In this document: positions 27,071-33,926 of the stretch, in pieces
Layout: each line of letters opens with the position of its first letter
Position numbering within the stretch: position 1 is the stretch's first letter
Assembly (NCBI GenBank): GCA_963798505.1
Contig: CAWCTX010000016.1
Span: 132,094 to 196,093 of the forward strand
Length of the DNA: 64,000 nt
Origin: CAVWSM01 sp963798505
GTDB taxonomy: Bacteria > Actinomycetota > Actinomycetes > Jiangellales > Jiangellaceae
Direction: 5' to 3'
Notes under the pieces: model-generated
Told to the model about the DNA's origin: nothing
Seen by the model: only the letters and a program-made list of their open reading frames with translations
Databases searched by the model: none
Program-made: the position numbers and the translations under genes

Positions 27071-28438
27071 ATGCCTACCCGGCGTGCCAAGGAGCCGATC
27101 TTCGTCATCCAGGAGCACCACGCACGCCGGCTGCACTGGGACTTCCGGCTGGAGCGCCACGGCGTACTCGTGTCGTGGGCGGTTCCGAAGGGACTGCCCA
27201 CCGATCCCAAGCGCAATCACCTCGCGGTGCAGACCGAGGACCATGACATGGAGTTCGCGACGTTCGCCGGGCAGATCCCGGCCGGCGACTACGGCGGCGG
27301 CGTGGTGGCGATCTGGGACCACGGCACGTACGAGCTGGAAGAGTGGACGGACGACGAGGTCAAGATCGTGCTGCACGGGCGGCGATCGCACGGACGGTAC
27401 GTGCTCATCCACACCGATGACCGAAACTGGCTGATGCACCTGATGTCCGATCATGCGGAGGAGCCGGTGCCCGTCCCGCGACTCATCAAGCCGATGCTCG
27501 CTGTCGCCGGCGAGCTGCCCAAGGCGGAAGACGACGACCGCTACACCTACGAGATGAAGTGGGACGGCATCCGCGCCGTGACCTACGTGGAGCATGCCGC
27601 CGTGCGCGTGCTCACCCGCAACGACCGCGATGTCACCAACAGCTGGCCGGAGCTGCTCGACACGGCCCGCGCGGTCGCCGGACACGACGTGGTGCTCGAT
27701 GGCGAGGTGGTGGCGTTCGAGGACGGTCGCCCGAGTTTCGGGTTGCTGCAGCAGCGGATGCATGTCACCAACGCCGCCCAGGTCAAACGCCTCATGGGTG
27801 AGGTTCCTGTGTCCTACCTCGTGTTCGACGTGCTCTGGCTCGACGGCGAGAGCCTGCTCAAGCACACCTACGACCAGCGGCGCGCGATCCTCGACTCGCT
27901 GGGCGTCGACCGCCCCGCGGTGGTCGTGCCGCCGGTCTTCGTCGGCAGTGGTGGCGACGCCTTGCGCGCGAGCAAAGACTCCGGGCTGGAGGGCGTGCTG
28001 GCCAAGCGCCGCGACTCGTTGTACGAGCCCGGCCGCCGCGCGCGATCGTGGCTCAAGGTCAAGAACTTCCGTACCCAGGAAGTGGTCGTCGGCGGCTGGC
28101 GTCCCGGCGCGGGGCGGCGTGAGGGTCGCATCGGCTCGCTGTTGGTGGGCCTCCCCGACGCGGATGGCCGGTTGGTCTATGCCGGGCACGTCGGCACGGG
28201 CTTCACGGAGTCGGTGCTCGCTGACCTGGGTGCGCGGTTGCGGCGGCTGGCCCGGCAGACCAGTCCCTTCTCCGAGCCGCTGCCGCGGATGGATGCCCGC
28301 GACGCGCACTGGGTGACGCCCAACTTGGTCGGCGAGGTGGTGTTCGGCGAGTGGACGCGTGACGGACGGCTGCGGCAACCGTCGTGGCGCGGGCTGCGTC
28401 CGGACAAGTCGCCCGCGGAGGTCGTACGAGAGTCGTGA
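27071..28438 (+). CDS. ligD: ATP-dependent DNA ligase with N-terminal 3'-phosphoesterase domain (LigD-type, no polymerase)
   Basis: 455 residues, two modules. Residues ~8-120 are the PE domain: IQEHHARRLHWDFRLERHG, SWAVPKGLPTDPK and AGQIPAGDYGGG hold its metal and phosphate ligands. Residues ~140-450 are the ligase: adenylated lysine in YEMKWDGIRAV, then DGEVVAF, FDVLWLDG, LEGVLAKRRDSLYEPG and SWLKVKNFR, with an OB-fold C-terminus. In mycobacteria these domains are fused to a polymerase and work with Ku in non-homologous end joining. Here the polymerase domain is absent, and neither Ku nor a separate polymerase gene lies in the window. An end-joining role is inferred from the architecture. 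Confidence 0.93.
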   Translation: MPTRRAKEPIFVIQEHHARRLHWDFRLERHGVLVSWAVPKGLPTDPKRNHLAVQTEDHDMEFATFAGQIPAGDYGGGVVAIWDHGTYELEEWTDDEVKIVLHGRRSHGRYVLIHTDDRNWLMHLMSDHAEEPVPVPRLIKPMLAVAGELPKAEDDDRYTYEMKWDGIRAVTYVEHAAVRVLTRNDRDVTNSWPELLDTARAVAGHDVVLDGEVVAFEDGRPSFGLLQQRMHVTNAAQVKRLMGEVPVSYLVFDVLWLDGESLLKHTYDQRRAILDSLGVDRPAVVVPPVFVGSGGDALRASKDSGLEGVLAKRRDSLYEPGRRARSWLKVKNFRTQEVVVGGWRPGAGRREGRIGSLLVGLPDADGRLVYAGHVGTGFTESVLADLGARLRRLARQTSPFSEPLPRMDARDAHWVTPNLVGEVVFGEWTRDGRLRQPSWRGLRPDKSPAEVVRES

Positions 28439-28450
28439 GACGCTCACGGC

Positions 28451-28813
28451 GTGAGCCTGTTCGACATCGAGTCGGCGAGAGCCGAGCTCGCAACGCTGCG
28501 GCCGGTGCTGGACGAGATCGTCGCGCTGCGCGCGGACGCGGCCGAGATCGCGGCATCGCTTCAGCCAGGGGGCATGTCGTCACCGCTCGGCGGACTGCCC
28601 GAGCTCAAGGCCGCGCAGGCCCGGCTGGACGAGCTCATGTCGACCGTGCAGGGAACGGGTGCTGAGCTCAAGGGGTTCGCACCTTTGCTTGTCGACTTCC
28701 CGGCCGAGCTCGACGGCGTGCCCGTCCTGCTGTGTTGGCTGGAGGGCGACACCGAGCTGGAGTGGTACCACCGGGCCGACCTCGGGTTCGCCGGACGTCG
28801 GCGACTGCCCTGA
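28451..28813 (+). CDS. DUF2203 family protein
   Basis: 120 residues. An N-terminal helical part (ESARAELATLRPVLDEIVAL) is followed by the DUF2203 core: GAELKGFAPLLVDFPAELDG, PVLLCWLEGDTELEWYHRAD and FAGRRRLP. Family members are uncharacterised. Start: GTG 28451, 12 nt after the ligase stop, so the genes may be cotranscribed. No catalytic motif is evident. Confidence 0.85.
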   Translation: MSLFDIESARAELATLRPVLDEIVALRADAAEIAASLQPGGMSSPLGGLPELKAAQARLDELMSTVQGTGAELKGFAPLLVDFPAELDGVPVLLCWLEGDTELEWYHRADLGFAGRRRLP

Positions 28814-28825
28814 CCGAGGCACCGC

Positions 28826-28831
28826 TAGCGT
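28826..28831 (+). promoter_or_regulatory. Candidate -10 element (TAGCGT), leaderless
   Basis: TAGCGT ends 8 nt before ATG 28840 with no Shine-Dalgarno between them. Confidence 0.45.
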
Positions 28832-28839
28832 TGCCGTCC

Positions 28840-29352
28840 ATGACTGTCACGCGCATCGAGCCACCGCATCAAGCCGACGAACGGACGACTCTGACCGCGT
28901 TCCTCGACTGGCAGCGCGACACGCTGATGTGGAAGTGCGAGGGGCTCACGGATGCGCAGCTGCGCGAGCGGGCGGTGCCGCCTTCGTCACTGTCGCTGCT
29001 CGGGCTGGTGCGCCACCTCACCGAGGTCGAACGCGGGTGGTTTCGGGTCACGCTGATGGGTGAGGACGCTCCGCCGATCTATTACACCGATGCCGACCCG
29101 AATGGCGACTTCGACAACGTCGACTCGGCGCCGGTCGACGAGGTCTTCGCGGTGTGGCGTGCGGATGTCGAGGTCGCCCGCAAGATCGTGGCCGACGCCG
29201 AGTCGCTCGACACCGTCGCCGTCAACAGCCGGCGGGAGCCACCGGCGGTGAACCTGCGCTGGATCCTCGGGCACATGATCGAGGAGTACGCGCGGCACAA
29301 CGGGCACGCCGACCTGCTGCGCGAGCGAATTGACGGGAGCACGGGCGAGTAG
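28840..29352 (+). CDS. DinB/DUF664 family putative metal-dependent thiol transferase
   Basis: 170 residues, four-helix bundle of the DinB superfamily. LTAFLDWQRDTLMWKCEGLT and LSLLGLVRHLTEVERGWFR give the first metal His; the other two are in LRWILGHMIEEYARHNGHAD. This H-x3-E / H-x3-H arrangement is the DUF664 form found in mycothiol-dependent enzymes of actinobacteria (family knowledge). Start: ATG 28840, behind a likely leaderless promoter. Substrate and thiol cofactor are unproven. Confidence 0.88.
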   Translation: MTVTRIEPPHQADERTTLTAFLDWQRDTLMWKCEGLTDAQLRERAVPPSSLSLLGLVRHLTEVERGWFRVTLMGEDAPPIYYTDADPNGDFDNVDSAPVDEVFAVWRADVEVARKIVADAESLDTVAVNSRREPPAVNLRWILGHMIEEYARHNGHADLLRERIDGSTGE

Positions 29353-29379
29353 CCCTGGCGGGGCGTCGCGCTCGCTGTC

Positions 29380-29457
29380 GCTGGGGCGCCCCAGCGGGGG
29401 TATAGCAACGCTGGGGCGCCCGAGCGTTGCCGCCCTGCAGTGCTGGGGCGCCCCAGC
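29380..29457. repeat. Three copies of a 16-bp palindrome (GCTGGGGCGCCCCAGC)
   Basis: Copies lie at 29380-29395, 29410-29425 (one base different, GCTGGGGCGCCCGAGC) and 29442-29457. The middle copy is flanked by AAC and GTT, extending its palindrome. They fill the space between the DinB-like gene and the IMPase-like gene, and each can form a stem. The first two starts are 30 nt apart and the last two 32 nt. Related cores occur at 3.7 and 60.2 kb. Confidence 0.7.
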
Positions 29458-29465
29458 GTGATTGA

Positions 29466-29471
29466 TAACGT
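29466..29471 (+). promoter_or_regulatory. Candidate -10 element (TAACGT), leaderless
   Basis: TAACGT ends 9 nt before ATG 29481 and there is no Shine-Dalgarno. It follows the third palindrome directly. Confidence 0.4.
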
Positions 29472-29480
29472 GCGCGAACC

Positions 29481-30590
29481 ATGAGCAGACTCGCCAATGC
29501 CGCCGATCTCCGAGCCGAAACACAGATCGCGATCTCCGCCGTGACGCAGGCGCTCGAAGTTGCGCAGCGAAGTGCGCCGGTCGCAAGCATCACGCCGAAA
29601 AACGGACGCGACATCGTGACCTCGACGGATGTCGCTGTCGAACGCATCGTCCGCAACCGGCTGGCTGAGATCTCGGGTGCCCGCGTGGTCGGCGAGGAGC
29701 TGGGTGGCGAGACGCCGAGCGACGGGTCTGCTTTCTGGCTCGTCGACCCGATCTGCGGCACGCGCAACTTCGCCTCGGGCCTGCCGCTCTACTCGGTCAA
29801 TGTCGCATTGGTCGAGGAAGGCGAGGTCCGCGTGTCCGTCATCGGTGACGCTTCAACCGGCGACATAGCCGTCGCCGAGCGAGGCCGTGGGGCATGGGCC
29901 TTACGCGACGGCGGACGGCGTTCACTCCGTACGAGCAGTGCGAGCCGGACCATCGTCGTCGAGGACGGCAAGTCGGTGGGCGATCGACGGCTGCACGCTG
30001 CCGCCTTCATGGCGGGCATCGTGGGCGCGGATCGGTGGGACTTCCGCTCGCTGGGGACGACGCTGGCACTGCCGTACGTCGCTGCGGGTCGGGTGTCGGC
30101 CTACGTGGCCTTCTTCGTCTCCTCCCTTCATGCCGCAGCGGGAAGCCTGCTCGTCAGCGAAGCCGGCGGCATCGTGTCCGATATCAACGGACATCCTTGG
30201 ACGCTCGCTTCGGATTCGATCCTGGTGAGCGCGGATGGCGACGTACATGCAGAGCTCAGTTGCCTTGGCCGGCGCGACCGCAACAACGGCTATGCGCGGG
30301 GCGCCTGGCTGAGCCAGCCGGCCGTCGCATTGCGAATGGCGAGGTCGAACACCTCGGCGGGCTCGCCGGCCTGGGGTGGCAGGAACCGGCCCAGCTCCAG
30401 CGACACGAGGCCGTGCACATTTGCCCACAGTGCCGTGGCGGCGAGCGCCGGGTCGACGGGCGCGAACATGCCGGCGTCGATCCCGCGCCCGATCGCCTCG
30501 ACGAGCGGCAGGAACGTCTGCGCGGCCGCGTCGCCGATCTCCGCCGGCAGGTCCTCCGGCGTCAGGTCACTGCCGAACATCACCCGGTAG
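29481..30590 (+). CDS. Inositol-monophosphatase-like protein with altered metal ligands; 3' end uncertain
   Basis: Homology to the IMPase fold covers residues 1 to ~265: DIVTSTDVAVERIVRNRL, VVGEELGG (metal Glu), WLVDPICGTRNFASGLPLYS and SLHAAAGSLLVSEAGGIVSD. In catalytic IMPases the second motif is DPIDGT and the fourth is W/L-D-x-A-A-G. Here the second metal Asp is Cys and the fourth-motif Asp is His, so classical two-metal chemistry is doubtful, or this is a divergent subfamily. After about 30280 the frame continues ~100 codons antisense to the TetR gene with unusual composition. The natural stop was probably lost by a shift there. The expected length is 260-270 residues. Confidence 0.78.
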   Translation: MSRLANAADLRAETQIAISAVTQALEVAQRSAPVASITPKNGRDIVTSTDVAVERIVRNRLAEISGARVVGEELGGETPSDGSAFWLVDPICGTRNFASGLPLYSVNVALVEEGEVRVSVIGDASTGDIAVAERGRGAWALRDGGRRSLRTSSASRTIVVEDGKSVGDRRLHAAAFMAGIVGADRWDFRSLGTTLALPYVAAGRVSAYVAFFVSSLHAAAGSLLVSEAGGIVSDINGHPWTLASDSILVSADGDVHAELSCLGRRDRNNGYARGAWLSQPAVALRMARSNTSAGSPAWGGRNRPSSSDTRPCTFAHSAVAASAGSTGANMPASIPRPIASTSGRNVCAAASPISAGRSSGVRSLPNITR

Positions 30591-30898
30591 TAGTGCGGGT
30601 CGGCCAGGGCGCTCTCCCGATAGGCCCGGCCGAGGGCCAGCACGTCGACAACCGGATCGTCCGTCGGCGACACCGCCGCCAGGTGCGCACCGAAGCGGGC
30701 GAAGGCCTCGGCATAGAGCGCGGCAAGCAGCCCCGGCTTGCCGCCGAACAGCGTGTAGACCGCGGCCGTCGTCGTGCCTACATCGGCGGCCAGCCCGCGC
30801 AGGCTCAGCGCATCCACCCCCTGGGCGGAGACGATCTCGCCGGCGCGGTCGAGCAGGCGCAGGCGGAGCGCGTCGTCGTAAACCCTCTTGCGTCCCAC
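30290..30898 (-). CDS. TetR-family transcriptional regulator
   Basis: 202 residues. The N-terminal helix-turn-helix reads ALRLRLLDRAGEIVSAQGVD, LSLRGLAADVGTTTAAVYTL (recognition helix), then FGGKPGLLAALYAEAF. The C-terminal ligand domain is of the WHG / TetR_C_33 kind (ALADPHYYRVMFGSDLTPED; ALWANVHGLVSLELGRFLPP). Start: GTG 30898. It is divergent from the 142-aa membrane protein, and two palindromic sites sit between them, so it probably represses itself and that gene. The ligand is unknown. Confidence 0.9.
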   Translation of the reverse strand: MGRKRVYDDALRLRLLDRAGEIVSAQGVDALSLRGLAADVGTTTAAVYTLFGGKPGLLAALYAEAFARFGAHLAAVSPTDDPVVDVLALGRAYRESALADPHYYRVMFGSDLTPEDLPAEIGDAAAQTFLPLVEAIGRGIDAGMFAPVDPALAATALWANVHGLVSLELGRFLPPQAGEPAEVFDLAIRNATAGWLSQAPRA

Positions 30899-30913
30899 GC
30901 CGACAAGTGTAAT

Positions 30914-30939
30914 CCTGACAGTGTTAGAAAAACAGTGTT
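30914..30939. promoter_or_regulatory. Two adjacent TetR-type operators
   Basis: CTGACAGTGTTAG (30914-30926, one mismatch from a perfect palindrome) and AAACAGTGTTT (30930-30940 region, perfect 11-mer) lie side by side. Both contain ACAGTGTT, at 30918 and 30932, 14 nt apart. They occupy the divergent TetR/membrane-gene promoter. Sites of the TAACACTGTTA type are common for this regulator group. Confidence 0.55.
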
Positions 30940-30966
30940 TGGATTCTTCTCGTGAGGTGGACCACC

Positions 30967-31395
30967 ATGCTTTCCGCCGAATCCGCTGTGCAGCTCAGCC
31001 AGGCCAGCCGCTCGACCGCGGGGATCGCGCTGTTGCTGGTCGTCACCATCGAGTCAGGCGGCTGGTATCTCACCCGGGTCGTCCGGGGGGCCATCCCGCT
31101 CACCCCGCTCCAGCACAGCTTCCACCGGGCTGGCCATGCGCACGCCGGGGTGCTCGTCACGCTCGGGCTCGTCTGCACGATCCTCGTCGACTCCACCAAC
31201 CTCACCGGGGCTGCGGAGACCCTGGCCCGATCCGGCGTGCTCGGTGCCGCGATCCTCATGCCCGCCGGGTTCTTCTTCTCCTCGCTGGGCAAGGGCGTCA
31301 CCAAGCCCAACCGGTTCATCTGGCTGCTCTGGGCCGGTGCGGTCCTGCTTGCCGCCGGCGTGGTCGCCCTGGGCGTCGGCCTACTCACCGCTTGA
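30967..31395 (+). CDS. Small integral membrane protein, probable TetR target
   Basis: 142 residues with four hydrophobic segments: STAGIALLLVVTIESGGWYL; AHAGVLVTLGLVCTILVDST; SGVLGAAILMPAGFFFSSLG; and WLLWAGAVLLAAGVVALGVG. A conserved-looking loop carries FHRAGHAHAG with two His, a possible metal or heme site, though this is unproven. Start: ATG 30967, with GAGGTGG upstream; a GTG at 30952 is possible. I know similar proteins only as uncharacterised membrane proteins next to TetR genes. Confidence 0.8.
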   Translation: MLSAESAVQLSQASRSTAGIALLLVVTIESGGWYLTRVVRGAIPLTPLQHSFHRAGHAHAGVLVTLGLVCTILVDSTNLTGAAETLARSGVLGAAILMPAGFFFSSLGKGVTKPNRFIWLLWAGAVLLAAGVVALGVGLLTA

Positions 31396-31434
31396 CCTTG
31401 ACCTGAAGCGCACTCCAAGACCCAAACTTGTCCC

Positions 31435-31830
31435 ATGACCGCCACTGCCAAGTTCACCGTCGGGGAGACCGCCGAGCAGACCGGGTTCAGCGTCGACACA
31501 CTGCGCTACTACGAGCGAGAGGGGCTCCTGGACCCCGTGCGGCGATCGGCCGGCGGCGCACGGCGCTATTCACAGGCCGACATCGACTGGCTCAACCTGC
31601 TGTCCTGCCTGCGGGTCACGGGCATGCCGATCAGCGAGATGCGCCGGTTCGCCGAGCTGCTGCGCGCCGGTGACGGCAACTGGGCGGGAGCGACGCGACC
31701 TGCTCGAGGCGCACCGCAAGTCCGTGCTCGCGACGATCGCCGACCTGCAACAGCAGCTCGAGCGGGTCGACGAGAAGATCGCGTACTACCAGGTCGCAGG
31801 AGGCTCAGAGCGTCAGGCGGTAGACCTCAA
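31435..31830 (+). CDS. MerR-family transcriptional regulator (frameshifted)
   Basis: The N-terminal winged helix matches MerR: FTVGETAEQTGFSVDTLRYY, then EREGLLDPVRRSAGGARRYS and LLSCLRVTGMPISEMRRFAE. The frame breaks near 31685. The next frame carries the dimerisation coiled coil (RRDLLEAHRKSVLATIADLQ, LERVDEKIAYYQVAGG). The true stop is not clear because this frame runs on across the antisense chorismate mutase gene; about 130 residues is expected. There are no metal-binding Cys residues, so it is of the small-molecule or aldehyde-sensing (NmlR/AdhR-like) kind. It starts 39 nt after the membrane gene. Confidence 0.8.
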
Positions 31831-32139
31831 CCCTGGTGGATGTGCGCGATGTCGTCGTTCAGCCTCGCTCATCTCCAGCTCCTCGTACTCCCGTGCGAGC
31901 GTGCGGAAGATGTGCTCCATCCACCGGGCGTTGCGCGGATCCGGTACGGACGTCCGCGCCCGCTGCAGCATCTCGTCGTAATGCTCGGGGGCCAGCGGAG
32001 TGCCGTCATAGTGCTCGCGCTTGTGCACGCCAATGCGGAGGATCAGCTCCCCGCGGCGGGCGAGCAGCGGCATGAGCTGCTCATCGATCGAGGCGATCTC
32101 ATCGCGCATCTCCTCGAGGGTCTGCGGCTCACGTCTCAT
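31813..32139 (-). CDS. Chorismate-mutase-like (AroQ-fold) protein
   Basis: About 105 residues. The helix LEEMRDEIASIDEQLMPLLA with following RRGELILRIGVHKREHYDGT resembles the AroQ first helix (R...D..LL.LL..R......K). PLAPEHYDEMLQRARTS and WMEHIFRTLAREYEELEM form the later helices. ATG 32139 overlaps the oxidoreductase stop (ATGA) and has GGAGG 5-6 nt upstream. The C-terminus is uncertain: this frame ends HPPGLRSTA at 31813, while the next frame gives LNDDIAHIHQG at about 31828, which looks more natural. AroQ catalysis (chorismate to prephenate) is plausible but the key residues are only partly visible. Confidence 0.7.
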   Translation of the reverse strand: MRREPQTLEEMRDEIASIDEQLMPLLARRGELILRIGVHKREHYDGTPLAPEHYDEMLQRARTSVPDPRNARWMEHIFRTLAREYEELEMSEAERRHRAHPPGLRSTA

Positions 32140-33737
32140 CGTTGCCTCCATCCCTGGGCGATCCGAGCAGTCACACGCTGTGCCCCCCACGCCGGCAGCC
32201 TGGTCACCAGCCGCTGCCGGGCAAGCGCGGCGCGCGCCGCGTTGGCACCGGGCGCGCCGTGCACCGCACCACCAGGATGCGCCGAGGCGCCCGCAAGGTA
32301 CAGCCGGTCGATCGGAGTCTCCGCACGGCCGAGCCCTGGAACGGGGCGGAACACCAGCTGCTGGTGCAGGGCTGCGGTGCCGGCGTTGGTCGAGCCGAGG
32401 CGCAGGTTGCCGTCGGCGCCTTCGATGTCGTACGGCCGCTGCACCACCCGCCCGCGCACCCTGGCGAGGAACCCCGGCGCCTGCTCCTCGACCGCACTCT
32501 CCATGCGCTTGACCTGCTCGTCGACGGCTGCGACATCGCCGGCCAGGGTCGCAGGGATGTGCGTGTAGGCCCACACCGACTCGGTGCCCGCTGGGGAGCG
32601 CGACTTGTCGATGGTCGTCATCTGGCCGAGGAGTACGAAGGGTCGCTCCGGCATGCGGTGCACGGCAAGGGCGTGCGCGAACTCGGCGAACCCCTCGACG
32701 TCGACACCGAGGTGCACCGTGCCGGCGCCACGCGGTTCCTCGGCGGTCCACGGGATCGGCGCGTCGAGGGCCCAGTTGACCTTGACCAGCGCGTCGTCCC
32801 AGGTGAACCGGCGCAGATCGTCGTTGAACGCCTCGGGCAGGTGTTCGTGGCCGACGAGGTCGCCGAACAGCCGCGGTGCGTCGACGTCGGCGAGGACGGC
32901 GTGGCGTGCGCCGTACGTGCGACCGGCATCGTCCCGCACGCCGTAGGCGCGGCCGTCGCGCAGCAGCACCTTGGCGACCGGTCGCGCGTAGTGGATCTCG
33001 ACGCCTTGGGCGTTGGCGCGGGCGACGAGCGCGTCGACGACACTGCCCGCTCCGCCGCGCGGTGCCGGGAACCCGACGTCCTGGGCAAGCATCGCGAGCA
33101 GCCAGCCGAGAACACCGCTGACCGCGCCGTGGGGTGACACGTCGGCGTGCAGCGCGTTGCCGAGCAGGAGCGCCCGGGCACCGTCGCCGGCGAAGTCCTG
33201 CTCCGCCATGTGCCACGCGCTCGACGCGGCGAGCCGGCCGACACGCAGCGCTCCGCCCACGCCGGCCGTGCGACCCAGCCGAAGCCCGGCACGCACCGGC
33301 GGGAACGGCGACAGCAAGGCGTCCAACAGCGGATCGCGGACGCGCTGCCAGTCGGCGCACACGCGCGCCCACGCTGGGCCGTCGGCGGGCGCGAACTTGG
33401 CCAGCGAGGCCTGCGTCGCCGCTAGGTCGCGGGAGATGGCCGCAGTGCGGCCGTCGGGGAACACGTGCGCGAGCTCTGTCGGCGCGTGCTCCCAGTGCAA
33501 ACCCCAGCGGTCGAGCTGCAGCCGGCGGAACACCGGCGACGCGATACCCATCGGGTGGATCGCGCTGAACAGGTCGGTGACGAACCCTGGGGCCACCAGC
33601 TCGGCGCTGCGCACCGCGCCGCCGGGCTGCTCGGCCGCCTCGAGCACGAGCACCGACCAGCCCGCGTCGGCGAGCAGGTTGGCGGCCACCAGCCCGTTGT
33701 GGCCGGCGCCGACGACGACCGCGTCCCAGGTCTGCAC
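32136..33737 (-). CDS. FAD-dependent phytoene-desaturase-family oxidoreductase
   Basis: 533 residues, unbroken. The N-terminal dinucleotide-binding motif is WDAVVVGAGHNGLVAANLLA, followed by VLVLEAAEQPGGAVRSAELV. The C-terminal FAD motif reads LYLAGASAHPGGAVHGAPGA with NAARAAL, the CrtI/retinol-saturase signature. VVDALVARANAQGVEIHYAR is the usual second FAD strand. Start: GTG 33737. It is translationally coupled to the chorismate-mutase-like gene. No carotenoid genes (crtB, crtE) are nearby, so carotenoid desaturation should not be assumed. Confidence 0.9.
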   Translation of the reverse strand: MQTWDAVVVGAGHNGLVAANLLADAGWSVLVLEAAEQPGGAVRSAELVAPGFVTDLFSAIHPMGIASPVFRRLQLDRWGLHWEHAPTELAHVFPDGRTAAISRDLAATQASLAKFAPADGPAWARVCADWQRVRDPLLDALLSPFPPVRAGLRLGRTAGVGGALRVGRLAASSAWHMAEQDFAGDGARALLLGNALHADVSPHGAVSGVLGWLLAMLAQDVGFPAPRGGAGSVVDALVARANAQGVEIHYARPVAKVLLRDGRAYGVRDDAGRTYGARHAVLADVDAPRLFGDLVGHEHLPEAFNDDLRRFTWDDALVKVNWALDAPIPWTAEEPRGAGTVHLGVDVEGFAEFAHALAVHRMPERPFVLLGQMTTIDKSRSPAGTESVWAYTHIPATLAGDVAAVDEQVKRMESAVEEQAPGFLARVRGRVVQRPYDIEGADGNLRLGSTNAGTAALHQQLVFRPVPGLGRAETPIDRLYLAGASAHPGGAVHGAPGANAARAALARQRLVTRLPAWGAQRVTARIAQGWRQR

Positions 33738-33830
33738 ACCTCAAGCCTGCCCGATGTCATGCTCTCCGGCATGAGTCGAGCCACCGATGTGAGCTGGGAC
33801 TCGCGCATCCCACCCGAGCTGGCCACGCAA

Positions 33831-33883
33831 AGTGAAGCGCTCTGCACGACACGCCACGGCGTGTTCGCGCAGAGCGCTTCACT
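33831..33883. terminator. Strong bidirectional hairpin
   Basis: Perfect 15-nt arms AGTGAAGCGCTCTGC (33831-33845) and GCAGAGCGCTTCACT (33869-33883) enclose a second stem, ACACGCC/GGCGTGT. It lies in the 190-bp gap upstream of the FAD gene and downstream of the MMPL gene, so it probably terminates MMPL transcription. There is no T-tract, as usual in high-GC actinobacteria. The rest of 33738-33926 holds only a direct repeat (CTAGGAGGGG, twice). Confidence 0.6.
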
Positions 33884-33926
33884 CTAGGAGGGGGCTCGAC
33901 CTAGGAGGGGTGCTCGGACGTCCCGC

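Noticed and set aside
29380..29457. CRISPR array
   Set aside because: Only three 16-bp palindromes with 14-16 nt gaps; no cas genes, and the repeats and gaps are too short.
32136..33737. Carotenoid biosynthesis locus
   Set aside because: Only the desaturase-like fold is present; no crtB, crtE or cyclase gene lies nearby.
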